A DNA stretch of 9,320 nt, taken from an uncultured Sphingomonadaceae bacterium. Lineage in GTDB: Bacteria > Pseudomonadota > Alphaproteobacteria > Sphingomonadales > Sphingomonadaceae. Below, in pieces: positions 1 through 7,562 of this stretch. Position 1 is the first letter of the stretch. Each line of letters begins with the position of its first letter. The notes under the pieces were generated by a model. The model was given only the letters and a program-made list of their open reading frames with translations, made no database searches and was not told where the DNA came from. The DNA is taken from assembly GCA_938016505.1 (NCBI GenBank), contig CALLWN010000110.1, forward strand, positions 1 to 9,320, in the 5' to 3' direction. Made by a program: the position numbers and the translations under genes.

Positions 1-2364
1 CTGCAGTGTCCGCGGAATGGGCGTCGCCGTGAGCGTGAGCACATGGACATCGTGGCGCAACGCCTTCAGCCGCTCCTTGTGGGTCACGCCGAACCGCTGC
101 TCCTCGTCGACGATGACGAGCCCGAGCCGCTGGAACTGCACCCCCTTGGCAAGCAGCGCGTGGGTTCCGACCACGATGTCGATCGTGCCGTCGGCAAGGC
201 CGTCGCGGGTCGCTTTCGCCTCGGCTGCGGGCACCAGCCGCGACAGCCGTCCGACCGAAAGGGGAAAGCCGCGGAACCGCTCGCGGAAGGTCTCGGCATG
301 CTGGCGGGCGAGCAGGGTGGTCGGGCAGACGACCGCGACCTGCACGCCCGCGATCGCGGCTGCGAATGCGGCGCGCAGCGCCACCTCGGTCTTGCCGAAG
401 CCCACATCCCCGCACACCAGCCGGTCCAGCGGGCGCCCGGAGGCCAGGTCCTGGAGCACATCGGCGGTCGCCCGGAGCTGGTCCTCGGTCTCGGCCCAGG
501 GGAAGCGGTCGACAAACGCCGCGTAGCCGGCCTGGTCGGGAACGAGGATGTCTGCAGCCCGCATCGCGCGTGCTGCCGCCACCCGCAAGAGGTCGTTCGC
601 GATCTCGCGGATCCGCGCCTTCATCCGCGCCTTGCGGCCGGCCCAGCTGGTTCCGCCCAGCCGGTCGAGCGCTACGCCCTCGGAGTCCGCGCCATAGCGG
701 CTGAGCACGTCGAGATTCTCGACCGGCACATAGAGCCGGTCGCCCCCGGCATATTCGAGCGCCACGGTATCATGCGGGCTTCCGGCCGCAGTGATGGTCT
801 GCAGGCCGATGTAGCGGCCGATCCCATGCTCCTCATGGACCACGAGCTCGCCGGCGTTCAGGACCTGGAGTTCCTTCAGGAACGCGTCGGCCGCCCGGGC
901 GCGCCGCCGACGCGGCACCAGCCGGTCGCCCAGCATGTCCGCTTCGGTCCAGAGCTCGAGCCTGCTGCCGTCAGCCGAGAGCCGCTGGAACCCGTGCTCG
1001 AGCGGCAGGACCAGGAGCGGGACCTCACCGCGCCCGGCGGAGCCAAGCGCTTCGCTCCAGGTCTCGACCGGGCGAAGGCCGGGCACCCCGGCCTCTGCCA
1101 GCAGGCCTTCGAGCCGGTCGCGGCTGCCTTGCGAGAAGGCGCCCACCACCACCTTCACCCGCTCCGCCCGGGCCCGGGCGAGGCGCGCGGCGAGCGCTGC
1201 GTAGAGGCTGGTCCCGGCCGCTTCGGCTGCGACCCGGTCGGCAGAGAAGTCGCGCGCTGGCAGGCCGCCGAGATCCACCGCCTCGCCCCCGAACGGGCTG
1301 GTCCGGTGGACCGGGCGAGACGCCAGCCGCTCGGCCCAGTCGTCGGGTGCAAGGTAGAGCGCGTCTTGTGGAAGCGGCCGGTAGACCGCGCCGCCGCCCG
1401 GCTTGCGCGTCGGCGGTGCGGCCAGTGCTGCCACCCTGTTGTCGTGATAGTCGTTGATCGCCTCGAACCGTTCGGCAGCTGCCGATCCGGTTGCGGAATC
1501 GGCGAGCACAAGGTCGTGCGGCCCGAGCCAGTCGAACAGCGTCTCGAGCCGGTCCTCGAACAGGGGAAGGAAATGGTCGGCCCCGGCGATCCGCCGGCCC
1601 TCGCTCACCGCCTGGTAGAGCGGGTCGCCCGCAGCACCAGCGCCGAACATCTCGAGCCAGCGCTGGCGGAACAGTCGGATCCGCGCCGGGTCGAGCAGCA
1701 CTTCCGACACCGGCAGCAGCGTGAACTCCCCCCGCCTGCCCACGGTGCGCTGCGAGGCCGGGTCCACCTCGCGGATCGCCTCCACCTCGTCGCCGAAGAA
1801 GTCGAGCCGGAGCACGCGATCAGCCCCCGGCGGCATCAGGTCGACAAGGCCGCCGCGCACGGCGAACTCGCCCTGGTCGGCCACGGTGTCGACCCGGACA
1901 TAGCCGAGGCGCAAAAGATCGGCGACGAGCGTCTCGAGCGGCAGCCGGTCCCCGACCGCGACCAGGCGGACATGGGCCGCAACCACCGCGCGGGGCAGCA
2001 GGCGCTGGGTTGCCGCCGCCACGGTGGTGACGAGGAGCGTGGGCGCAGCAGGCGGCGCCAGCAGCGTGGCAAGCGTCGCAAGCCGCTCGGCAACGACGGC
2101 GTGTCCCGGCGAGGCGCGGTCGTAGGGCAGGCAATCCCACGCCGGAAGCGCCAGCGCCCGAAGCTCCGGCGCGAACACAGAGGCCGCATCGCCGACCGCG
2201 CGCGCCGCCGACTCGTCCGAGGCGATCAGCACTGCCCGCCCGCCCGCTGCATGCGCCATCCGCGCAAGGTCGGCGAGCGCCCACGGCATCAGCCCCGTTG
2301 GCAGGCCCGACACGGTGACCGGCGCCTTGGCGCGCGCAAGCAGCGCCAGCGGTTCCATGCTCAT
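1..2364 (-). CDS. mfd: Transcription-repair coupling factor Mfd, partial (C-terminus beyond left edge)
   Basis: Mfd removes RNA polymerase stalled at DNA damage and recruits UvrA for excision repair. The 788 visible codons start MSMEPLALL. The N-terminal part (about residues 1-480) is UvrB-like with damaged-recognition homology. An RNA polymerase-interaction segment follows (GDRLYVPVENLDVLSRYG, around 540-560). Then comes the RecG-type motor: Walker A GDVGFGKT (652-659), VVGTHALL, Walker B DEEQRFGV (753-760) and motif III TATPIPRTLQ (779-788), where the window ends. The family is usually about 1150 residues, so roughly 370 are missing (helicase domain 2, TRG motif, D7); this is the window edge, not a break. 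The ATG at 2364 overlaps the sdhE stop as ATGA, and a GGAG lies 8 nt upstream (2373-2376) inside sdhE. An alternative in-frame ATG is at 2358. The identification is secure from motif order; expression is probably coupled to sdhE. Confidence 0.97.
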   Translation of the reverse strand, partial: MSMEPLALLARAKAPVTVSGLPTGLMPWALADLARMAHAAGGRAVLIASDESAARAVGDAASVFAPELRALALPAWDCLPYDRASPGHAVVAERLATLATLLAPPAAPTLLVTTVAAATQRLLPRAVVAAHVRLVAVGDRLPLETLVADLLRLGYVRVDTVADQGEFAVRGGLVDLMPPGADRVLRLDFFGDEVEAIREVDPASQRTVGRRGEFTLLPVSEVLLDPARIRLFRQRWLEMFGAGAAGDPLYQAVSEGRRIAGADHFLPLFEDRLETLFDWLGPHDLVLADSATGSAAAERFEAINDYHDNRVAALAAPPTRKPGGGAVYRPLPQDALYLAPDDWAERLASRPVHRTSPFGGEAVDLGGLPARDFSADRVAAEAAGTSLYAALAARLARARAERVKVVVGAFSQGSRDRLEGLLAEAGVPGLRPVETWSEALGSAGRGEVPLLVLPLEHGFQRLSADGSRLELWTEADMLGDRLVPRRRRARAADAFLKELQVLNAGELVVHEEHGIGRYIGLQTITAAGSPHDTVALEYAGGDRLYVPVENLDVLSRYGADSEGVALDRLGGTSWAGRKARMKARIREIANDLLRVAAARAMRAADILVPDQAGYAAFVDRFPWAETEDQLRATADVLQDLASGRPLDRLVCGDVGFGKTEVALRAAFAAAIAGVQVAVVCPTTLLARQHAETFRERFRGFPLSVGRLSRLVPAAEAKATRDGLADGTIDIVVGTHALLAKGVQFQRLGLVIVDEEQRFGVTHKERLKALRHDVHVLTLTATPIPRTLQ

Positions 2365-2636
2365 CCCGGCAGCTCCACATAGTCACGGGCCCGCAGCCGC
2401 TCCAGCATCGGGCCTGCAAGCTCGGCCGGCGGCTCCGCAGTCCCGAACGCCCAGGCGAGGATGTCGACATCCTGCTCCTCCAGCAGAGCCTCGAACCAGG
2501 TCAACTCAGCCTCGGTCATGGCCGCGAGGTAGCGCGCGGCAAAGCCGCCGACGAGCATGTCGGCTTCCTTCGTTCCACGGTGGTTGGCGCGCCAGTGCGC
2601 GCGCTTCAGGCGGAACTCGAGCGGGGCGTCGGCCAT
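2361..2636 (-). CDS. sdhE: SdhE/Sdh5-family FAD assembly factor 2 of succinate dehydrogenase
   Basis: The product is a small cytoplasmic protein of 91 residues that in this family promotes covalent FAD attachment to the flavoprotein subunit SdhA. The family hallmark RGxxE is visible as R20-G-T-K-E24 in the context HRGTKEADMLVGGF. A helical part follows, with AELTWFEALLEEQDVDILAWAF and a C-terminal LRARDYVEL, matching the five-helix fold in length (E. coli SdhE has 88 residues). I chose ATG 2636 because it gives the usual short N-terminus. An in-frame ATG at 2645 would add three residues, and no strong Shine-Dalgarno separates the two. The open frame reaches back to 2864 but that part overlaps the divergent recG. 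The stop overlaps the mfd start by four bases. No sdh structural genes are in view, so its presence here reflects the common alphaproteobacterial linkage with mfd and recG rather than a pathway operon. Confidence 0.93.
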   Translation of the reverse strand: MADAPLEFRLKRAHWRANHRGTKEADMLVGGFAARYLAAMTEAELTWFEALLEEQDVDILAWAFGTAEPPAELAGPMLERLRARDYVELPG

Positions 2637-2663
2637 CCAGTGCATCCCATGCAAGATGGCGGG

Positions 2664-2679
2664 CCTGCGCATTTGCAGG
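2664..2679. promoter_or_regulatory. Inverted repeat in the sdhE/recG divergent spacer
   Basis: The 73-bp spacer between the divergent sdhE and recG starts holds CCTGC, six bases (GCATTT), then GCAGG. Two further G-C pairs (2662-2663 with 2681-2682) can form if T2680 bulges. The position between two divergent starts suits an operator or a short RNA hairpin. I could not recognise clear -35/-10 hexamers for either gene here, so the role is inferred from position only. Confidence 0.3.
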
Positions 2680-2709
2680 TCCGCCCGAACCAGGACTAGG
2701 CGGATAGGC

Positions 2710-4809
2710 GTGCGGCCCGCCCTGCTCAACCCGCTGTTTGCCGATGTGACATCGCTCCCGGGCATCGGGCCGCGCGTCGCCCAGCGCCTCGGCAGGCTCG
2801 GGATCGAGCGGGTCATCGACCTGCTGTTCGTGCTGCCCTCCGGCTTTCGCCGGACCCGCGCCATCGACCTGCTGGCCGAGGCGGCTCCTGGCGAGCGGGT
2901 CGCACTTGCAGTCGAGATCGTCCAGCATCGCGAGGCGAAGGGGCGGGCGCCGGCCCGTGCTGCAGCGCTCGATGCCGCCGGTCAGCCGCTCGCCATCCTC
3001 TTCTTCGGCGGCCAGGCGAACCGGATGCTCGCCCGGCTTCCGGTCGGTGAGCGGGTGCGCGTGGCCGGCCAGCTCGAAAGCTGGAACGGCCTTCTGCAGA
3101 TGGCCCACCCCGACCAGGTCACCCGGCTCGGCCGTGGCCCTGCGCCGCCGTCGCCCGACCCGGGACAACCGGATGCCGAACCGGTCTATCCGCTGACCGA
3201 GGGTCTCACCCGCCGTGCCCGGGCGGATGCGACCCGGCTCGCCCTCGACCGCCTGCCCGACCTGCCCGAATGGCTCGAGCCATCGCTGCTTGCCGCGCGC
3301 GGCTGGCCCAGCTTCGCCGACGCGCTGCGCCAGGCCCACAACAACCCCGAAGCGGCCGCAGCGCGCGACCGGCTCGCCCACGACGAGCTTCTCGCCGGCC
3401 AGCTCGCCTGGGCCCTGGTCCGCGCCAGCAACCGCCGGAGGGCGAGCCGGCCGCTCGCGGGCGACGGCCGCCTTGGCGCTGCCATGCTCAGAGAGCTTCC
3501 CTTCGCGCCCACCGGCGCCCAGCGCCGGGCCGTTTCCGAAATTGCAGCCGATCTTGCCCGGCCGCAGGCGATGCTCCGCCTGCTCCAGGGCGATGTGGGC
3601 TCGGGCAAGACGCTGGTTGCAGCCCTCGCGCTCGCCCGGGCCTGCGAGGCGGGCGTGCAGGGTGCCTTGCTCGCTCCGACCGAGCTTCTCGCCCGCCAGC
3701 ATCTCGCAACGCTCGAGAGCCTGTTCGCCGGGCTCCCGGTACGGCTTGGCTTCCTCTCGGGCCGGGAAAAGGGCCGCACCCGCGACTCCATCCTCGCGGC
3801 ACTCGCCGAAGGCACGATCGACATCCTGGTCGGCACCCATGCGATCTTCCAGCAGCAGGTCACCTACCATGACCTTGGCCTCGCCGTGATCGACGAGCAG
3901 CATCGCTTCGGGGTCGCCCAGCGGCTCCTCCTCCAGCAGAAGGCTGCCCACCCGCCGCATCTGCTCGTCATGACGGCAACGCCCATCCCGCGCACCCTCG
4001 CGCTCGCGAGCTATGGCGCACTCGATGTCTCCATCCTCGACGAGCGGCCCCCCGGCCGCCACCCCATCGACACCCGCGTGATCGCGATGGCGCGGATCGG
4101 CGAGGTGATCGACGGCCTCGCCCGCCACCTCGCCGCCGGCCGCCGGGCCTACTGGGTGTGTCCGCTGGTCGACGATGGCGCCGACCAGCCCGATCCCGAC
4201 GCCCAGGCTGCCGCAGTCAGCCGCGCCGCGATGCTCCGGGCCCGGTTCGGTGAAAGGGTGGCACTCGTTCACGGCCGGATGCCAGGGCCGGCGCGCGATG
4301 CCGCGCTCGCCCGGTTCGTGGCCGGCGAGGCCCAGCTCCTGGTCGCCACCACCGTGATCGAGGTCGGAGTCGACGTGCCCGAGGCAACCCTCATCGTGAT
4401 CGAGGCGGCCGAGCGGTTCGGCCTTGCCCAGCTCCACCAGCTGCGCGGGCGGGTCGGCCGGGGCCGCGACAGGTCAGTCTGCCTGCTCCTCGCCGGGCCG
4501 AACCTTTCCGCCGCGGCGCGTGAGCGGCTGCAGATGCTGCGTTCGACCGACGATGGGTTCGCGATCGCCGAGGCCGATCTCCGGCTGCGCGGGCCAGGCG
4601 AGCTGCTCGGCACCCGCCAGGCTGGCGACCAGGGCTTCCGGCTGGCAACCGACGATCAGGTCGCCCGCCTCATCGCCGGCGCCGACGCCGATGCCCGGCT
4701 CCTTCTCGAGCGCGATGGTGGGCTTGCCGGTCCCCGCGGCGCGGCAGCGCGGCTTCTGCTCTACCTGTTCGATCGCGACGCTGCGGTCCGCACCTTGCAA
4801 AGCGGCTAG
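2710..4809 (+). CDS. recG: ATP-dependent DNA helicase RecG
   Basis: RecG (699 residues, within the family's usual 680-700) remodels stalled replication forks and branch-migrates Holliday junctions. The N-terminus (LNPLFADVTSLPGIGPRVAQRL) begins the wedge-domain region that binds branched DNA, with an OB-like segment around residues 60-140. The motor follows: Walker A GDVGSGKT (294-301), APTELLARQH, VGTHAIFQ, Walker B DEQHRFG (395-401), motif III TATPIPRTLAL (422-432), TTVIEVGVDVP, motif VI QLRGRVGRG (577-585), and the TRG-type segment with LRLRGPGELLGTRQAG (624-639). I chose the GTG at 2710 because the protein then begins VRPALLNPLF, as RecG homologues do; purine-rich AGGCGGATAGG lies just upstream. 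The frame is open further upstream, to an ATG at 2557, but that would overlap sdhE on the other strand. It is divergent from sdhE and followed 22 bp downstream by a Sel1-type gene on the same strand. Confidence 0.97.
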   Translation: MRPALLNPLFADVTSLPGIGPRVAQRLGRLGIERVIDLLFVLPSGFRRTRAIDLLAEAAPGERVALAVEIVQHREAKGRAPARAAALDAAGQPLAILFFGGQANRMLARLPVGERVRVAGQLESWNGLLQMAHPDQVTRLGRGPAPPSPDPGQPDAEPVYPLTEGLTRRARADATRLALDRLPDLPEWLEPSLLAARGWPSFADALRQAHNNPEAAAARDRLAHDELLAGQLAWALVRASNRRRASRPLAGDGRLGAAMLRELPFAPTGAQRRAVSEIAADLARPQAMLRLLQGDVGSGKTLVAALALARACEAGVQGALLAPTELLARQHLATLESLFAGLPVRLGFLSGREKGRTRDSILAALAEGTIDILVGTHAIFQQQVTYHDLGLAVIDEQHRFGVAQRLLLQQKAAHPPHLLVMTATPIPRTLALASYGALDVSILDERPPGRHPIDTRVIAMARIGEVIDGLARHLAAGRRAYWVCPLVDDGADQPDPDAQAAAVSRAAMLRARFGERVALVHGRMPGPARDAALARFVAGEAQLLVATTVIEVGVDVPEATLIVIEAAERFGLAQLHQLRGRVGRGRDRSVCLLLAGPNLSAAARERLQMLRSTDDGFAIAEADLRLRGPGELLGTRQAGDQGFRLATDDQVARLIAGADADARLLLERDGGLAGPRGAAARLLLYLFDRDAAVRTLQSG

Positions 4810-4831
4810 GCCGGAGACTAGGCGCCCTGCC

Positions 4832-5200
4832 ATGCGGCGGCTGTTCCTGTCGGTCCTTCTTGTGGCGGCTGGCCCGGTGTGTGCGGCCGAGCCGGGCATG
4901 GCCGCTGCAGTCCGCGCCTGGGAAGCCAGGAACTGGCCGCAGGCACGCGCGCTGCTTCGCCCGCTCGCCCTGCGCGGCGACGCTGCCGCTGCAACTTTGC
5001 TCGGGGTGATGGCGGCGCGCGGTCTTGGCGCACCTGCGGATCCGGCAGTCGCTGCGGCCTGGTACCTGAGGGCAGCGAACAGCGGTCATGCCCCAGCCCG
5101 CCTCGCGCTTGCCGATGCCTACCGGCGGGGCGAGGGCGTGCCGAAAGACCCGGCACGCGCTGCCCGGATCGAGCAGGCGCTGGCCGCGCCGCCCCGCTGA
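4832..5200 (+). CDS. Small exported Sel1-repeat (TPR-like) protein
   Basis: The product has 122 residues. Residues 1-18 look like a Sec signal peptide: MRR, a hydrophobic core (LFLSVLLVAAGPV), then a VCA site, cleaving before AEPG. The C17 context (GPVC) does not fit a lipobox, so a soluble periplasmic protein is more likely than a lipoprotein. The mature part carries a degenerate helical pair (AVRAWEARNWPQARALLRPLA) and then two Sel1-like repeats at about 50-85 (TLLGVMAARGLGAPADPAVAAAWYLRAANSG) and 86-121 (ARLALADAYRRGEGVPKDPARAARI). Sel1 repeats are protein-interaction scaffolds; the partner is unknown. It starts 22 bp after the recG stop with only a weak GGAG (4813-4816, about 15 nt away), so it may depend on recG transcription. 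It ends 4 bp from the tyrS stop on the other strand. The gene is supported by the signal peptide and repeats; the function is not. Confidence 0.85.
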   Translation: MRRLFLSVLLVAAGPVCAAEPGMAAAVRAWEARNWPQARALLRPLALRGDAAAATLLGVMAARGLGAPADPAVAAAWYLRAANSGHAPARLALADAYRRGEGVPKDPARAARIEQALAAPPR

Positions 5201-5208
5201 CCGGTCAG
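5197..5208. repeat. Perfect 12-bp palindrome spanning two convergent stop codons
   Basis: CTGACCGGTCAG is self-complementary. The TGA of the Sel1-repeat gene (5198-5200) and the TGA of tyrS (read as TCA at 5205-5207) form its two arms around CCGG. Four base pairs with a four-base loop and no T-run are too little for an intrinsic terminator, so any function is unproven. Confidence 0.5.
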
Positions 5209-6416
5209 GCCGCGACCAGCCGCGCGTGGCGCTTTCGCCCGAGGCTGAGGCGGCCGGGCCGGTCGATCCTGGTCTCGGGGTCGGTCACCACCTCGCCATC
5301 GAAACGGACCGCGCCTTCGGCAAGCTTGCGCCTTGCCTCCCCGCGCGAGGCCGCAAGCCCTGCGGCGGTCAGCGCATCGACCACCCCCACCGGAAACCCC
5401 ACCCGCGCTTCGGGCAGTGCCTCTCCTGCCGCACCCTCGGCAAATGTCGCCCGCGCGGTCGCTTCGGCCCGCGCTGCTGCCGCCGCGCCCCGGCACAGCG
5501 CGGTCGCGGCATTGGCAAGCGCGATCTTGGCCGCGTTGATTTCGGCGCCTTCCAGTGATTCCAGCCGGCTGATCTCATCGAGCGGCAGATCGGTGAACAG
5601 CCGGAGGAAGCGGCCGACATCGCGGTCATCGGTGTTGCGCCAGAACTGCCAATAGTCCCAGTCCGGAAGCTGGTCGGGGTTGAGCCAGACCGCGCCTGCC
5701 GCCGTCTTCCCCATCTTGGCGCCGTCGGCCGTGGTGATGAGCGGGGTCGTGAGACCGAGAAGGTCGGGGCAGCCAACCCGCCGCCCGAGGTCGATCCCCT
5801 GCACGATATTGCCCCACTGGTCGGAGCCGCCCATCTGCAGCCGGCAGCCATGGCGCCGCGCCAGCTCGACGAAATCATAGGCCTGGAGCACCATGTAGTT
5901 GAACTCGAGGAAGGAGAGCGGCTGCTCGCGCTCGAGCCGCAGCCTGACCGAATCCTGGGCGAGCATCCGGTTGACCGAGAGATGCCGGCCATAGTCGCGC
6001 AGGAACGGGATAAGCTCGATCCGGTCGAGCCAGTCGGCGTTGTCGACCATGATGGCGCTGCCCGCCCCGCCGCCGAAGTCGAGGAACCGCTCGAACACGG
6101 TGCGGATCGAGGCCTTGTTGGCGGAAATCGCTTCCTCCGACAACATCTGCCGCTGGACATCCTTGCCCGAGGGGTCACCGATCTTGGTGGTGCCACCGCC
6201 CATCAGCACGATCGGCCGGCCGCCATGCTGCTGCAGCCGGCGCAGCAGCATGATGGTGGCAAGATTGCCGACATGGAGCGAGGGCGCGGTGCAGTCATAG
6301 CCGACATAGGCAACCAGCCCTGGCGCCCCGGCCGCAGCATCAAGGGCTTCCGCGTCGGTCAGCTGGTGGATATGGCCCCTCGCCGCGAGGGTCTCGAGAA
6401 ACGCGGACCGGTACAT
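5205..6416 (-). CDS. tyrS: Tyrosyl-tRNA synthetase
   Basis: This class I aminoacyl-tRNA synthetase (403 residues) activates tyrosine with ATP and charges tRNA-Tyr. Visible elements are [16 protein letters not shown] with the HIGH equivalent HVGN (48-51), [21 protein letters not shown], the tyrosine-pocket segment [14 protein letters not shown] (around 190-205), and the KMSKS equivalent KMGKT (234-238). The last variant is normal for the TyrRS subgroup that includes E. coli (KFGKT). The C-terminal 60 residues ([29 protein letters not shown]) are an S4 RNA-binding domain. I chose ATG 6416 because [21 protein letters not shown] is the usual N-terminus. The frame stays open to 6533, but that stretch lies inside divergent anmK. 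There is no good Shine-Dalgarno (AAGG about 11 nt upstream), and a 5-bp hairpin abuts the start codon. Confidence 0.97.
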   Translation of the reverse strand: MYRSAFLETLAARGHIHQLTDAEALDAAAGAPGLVAYVGYDCTAPSLHVGNLATIMLLRRLQQHGGRPIVLMGGGTTKIGDPSGKDVQRQMLSEEAISANKASIRTVFERFLDFGGGAGSAIMVDNADWLDRIELIPFLRDYGRHLSVNRMLAQDSVRLRLEREQPLSFLEFNYMVLQAYDFVELARRHGCRLQMGGSDQWGNIVQGIDLGRRVGCPDLLGLTTPLITTADGAKMGKTAAGAVWLNPDQLPDWDYWQFWRNTDDRDVGRFLRLFTDLPLDEISRLESLEGAEINAAKIALANAATALCRGAAAAARAEATARATFAEGAAGEALPEARVGFPVGVVDALTAAGLAASRGEARRKLAEGAVRFDGEVVTDPETRIDRPGRLSLGRKRHARLVAA

Positions 6417-6429
6417 GGCGCCGAGCGCC
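6417..6429 (-). promoter_or_regulatory. Short GC hairpin immediately before the tyrS start codon
   Basis: On the tyrS strand the leader reads GGCGC TCG GCGCC directly followed by ATG, a 5-bp all-GC stem with a three-base loop that would sit where the initiating ribosome lands. It could reduce translation initiation, but a stem this short can arise by chance at high GC. It lies in the only 31 bp between the tyrS and anmK starts. Confidence 0.3.
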
Positions 6430-6431
6430 TT

Positions 6432-6437
6432 AGGAGG
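6432..6437 (+). promoter_or_regulatory. Shine-Dalgarno of anmK (AGGAGG)
   Basis: A perfect AGGAGG sits 10 nt before the ATG at 6448. It decides the anmK start over the in-frame upstream ATG at 6415, which would put the start inside the tyrS initiation codon region and has no such signal. Confidence 0.8.
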
Positions 6438-6447
6438 GAAATCGGCG

Positions 6448-7536
6448 ATGGGAAAGCGGCTGGTGGTGGGTCTCATGTCGGGCACCTCGGCCGACGGGGT
6501 TGATGCGGCCCTCATCGAGACCGACGGCGACACCCATGTCCGCCTTCTCGCCGCCGCCGAGCGGCCCTATGCCCAGGCGGAGCGCCTTGCGATCCGCGCG
6601 GCGGCGCAGCGCGCCCTTGCCCATGCCGCGCCTGCCCCTGACCGGCAGATCGCCGCCGCCGAACACATGCTCACGCTTGCCCATGCCGAGGCGGTCCGGA
6701 TGCTGCCGGGCTGGGAGCAGGCGGAGCTGGTCGGCTTTCATGGCGCGACCGTGGCCCACCGGCCCGACCGCGGCTGGACCTGGCAGATCGGCGACGCCGG
6801 CCTTCTCGCCGCGGCGCTCGGCCGACCGGTGGTGCATGACTTCCGCAGCGCCGACGTCGCAGCAGGCGGCCAGGGGGCGCCACTTGCCCCGGGCTTTCAC
6901 CGGGCCGTCACTGCCCACCTGCCCCGGCCCCTCGGGGTTCTCAACATCGGCGGCGTTGCCAACCTGACCTGGTTCGCGGATGACGCATGGGGGGCGTTCG
7001 ACACCGGGCCCGGCAACGCCCTGCTCGATGACTGGATCACCTTCCACAAGGCCGGAACCCACGATCATGGCGGCGCCCTCGCCCTCGCCGGGCGCGTGCG
7101 CGAGGATGTCCTGACTGCGCTTCTCGACAATCCCTGGTTCGATCAGCCCGGTCCCAAGTCGCTCGACCGCGACGATTTTTCGACGAGACCGGTGCAAGGC
7201 CTGGGGCTCGCAGACGGTGCGGCCACGCTGACGGCCTTCACGGCCGAGGCCGTCGCGCTGGCGCTTCGCACCCTCCCGGTCAGCCTCGACCGACTGCTGG
7301 TGTGCGGGGGCGGCCGGAAGAACCCGGCCTTGATGGCCGCGCTCGCAGCGCGCACGGGTCTGCCGGTCGCGCCGGTCGAGAGCGAGGGTCTCGACGGCGA
7401 TTCGCTCGAGGCCCAGGCCTTTGCCTGGCTTGCCGTTCGGGTGGGCGAGGGCCAGCCCACCAGCTGGCCCGAGACGACTGGCGTGCCGCACCCCGTGAGC
7501 GGCGGGCGACTGGCTCGCGCCGGGCCAGCCGGATAG
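6448..7536 (+). CDS. anmK: Anhydro-N-acetylmuramic acid kinase
   Basis: AnmK (362 residues, typical for the family) uses ATP to open the 1,6-anhydro ring of anhydroMurNAc and phosphorylate it to MurNAc-6-phosphate, a cytoplasmic step of peptidoglycan recycling. The ASKHA-fold motifs appear in order: [15 protein letters not shown] (8-22), [51 protein letters not shown] (around 165-174), [13 protein letters not shown] (184-196) with D185 as the expected catalytic aspartate, [11 protein letters not shown] (286-296), and [16 protein letters not shown] near the C-terminus. The start at 6448 is set by the AGGAGG at 6432-6437. The gene is divergent from tyrS with 31 bp between starts, so its promoter must lie in or very near the tyrS 5' end. 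MurQ, NagZ and AmpG are not in the window. It converges on the UrcA-type gene. Confidence 0.97.
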   Translation: MGKRLVVGLMSGTSADGVDAALIETDGDTHVRLLAAAERPYAQAERLAIRAAAQRALAHAAPAPDRQIAAAEHMLTLAHAEAVRMLPGWEQAELVGFHGATVAHRPDRGWTWQIGDAGLLAAALGRPVVHDFRSADVAAGGQGAPLAPGFHRAVTAHLPRPLGVLNIGGVANLTWFADDAWGAFDTGPGNALLDDWITFHKAGTHDHGGALALAGRVREDVLTALLDNPWFDQPGPKSLDRDDFSTRPVQGLGLADGAATLTAFTAEAVALALRTLPVSLDRLLVCGGGRKNPALMAALAARTGLPVAPVESEGLDGDSLEAQAFAWLAVRVGEGQPTSWPETTGVPHPVSGGRLARAGPAG

Positions 7537-7542
7537 GAGCTG

Positions 7543-7556
7543 GCCCGGGCCCGGGC
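7543..7556. repeat. 14-bp palindrome between convergent anmK and UrcA-type genes
   Basis: GCCCGGGCCCGGGC is a perfect palindrome made of two overlapping GCCCGGGC units. It sits in the 26-bp spacer between the anmK stop and the UrcA-type stop. As RNA it could form GCCCG-GGCC-CGGGC from either strand, so a bidirectional stop or stability hairpin is possible. There is no T-run for a standard intrinsic terminator. Confidence 0.4.
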
Positions 7557-7562
7557 GCTTCG

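Noticed and set aside
43..2382. 779-codon open frame on the plus strand opposite mfd
   Set aside because: It is antisense to a gene with clear Mfd motifs. Its translation is Arg/His/Pro/Glu-rich without any recognisable domain, as expected from a mirrored frame in GC-rich coding DNA.
2506..4437. 643-codon open frame on the minus strand opposite recG
   Set aside because: Composition is Gly/Glu/Arg-rich with no family motif, and the plus strand carries complete RecG motifs. It is a shadow of recG codon bias.
4424..4831. Upstream extension of the Sel1-repeat frame into recG
   Set aside because: The added residues are Ser/Arg/Pro-rich out-of-frame recG sequence. The signal peptide starting at 4832 marks the real N-terminus.
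4877..4888. Possible lipobox at C17 of the Sel1-repeat protein
   Set aside because: The residues before the cysteine are G-P-V, not the required small residue at -1 with Leu-type at -3, and no Asp/Ser signal follows. A type I site fits better.
6430..7491. 353-codon open frame on the minus strand opposite anmK
   Set aside because: All AnmK motifs are on the plus strand, and the antisense product has no recognisable fold signature.
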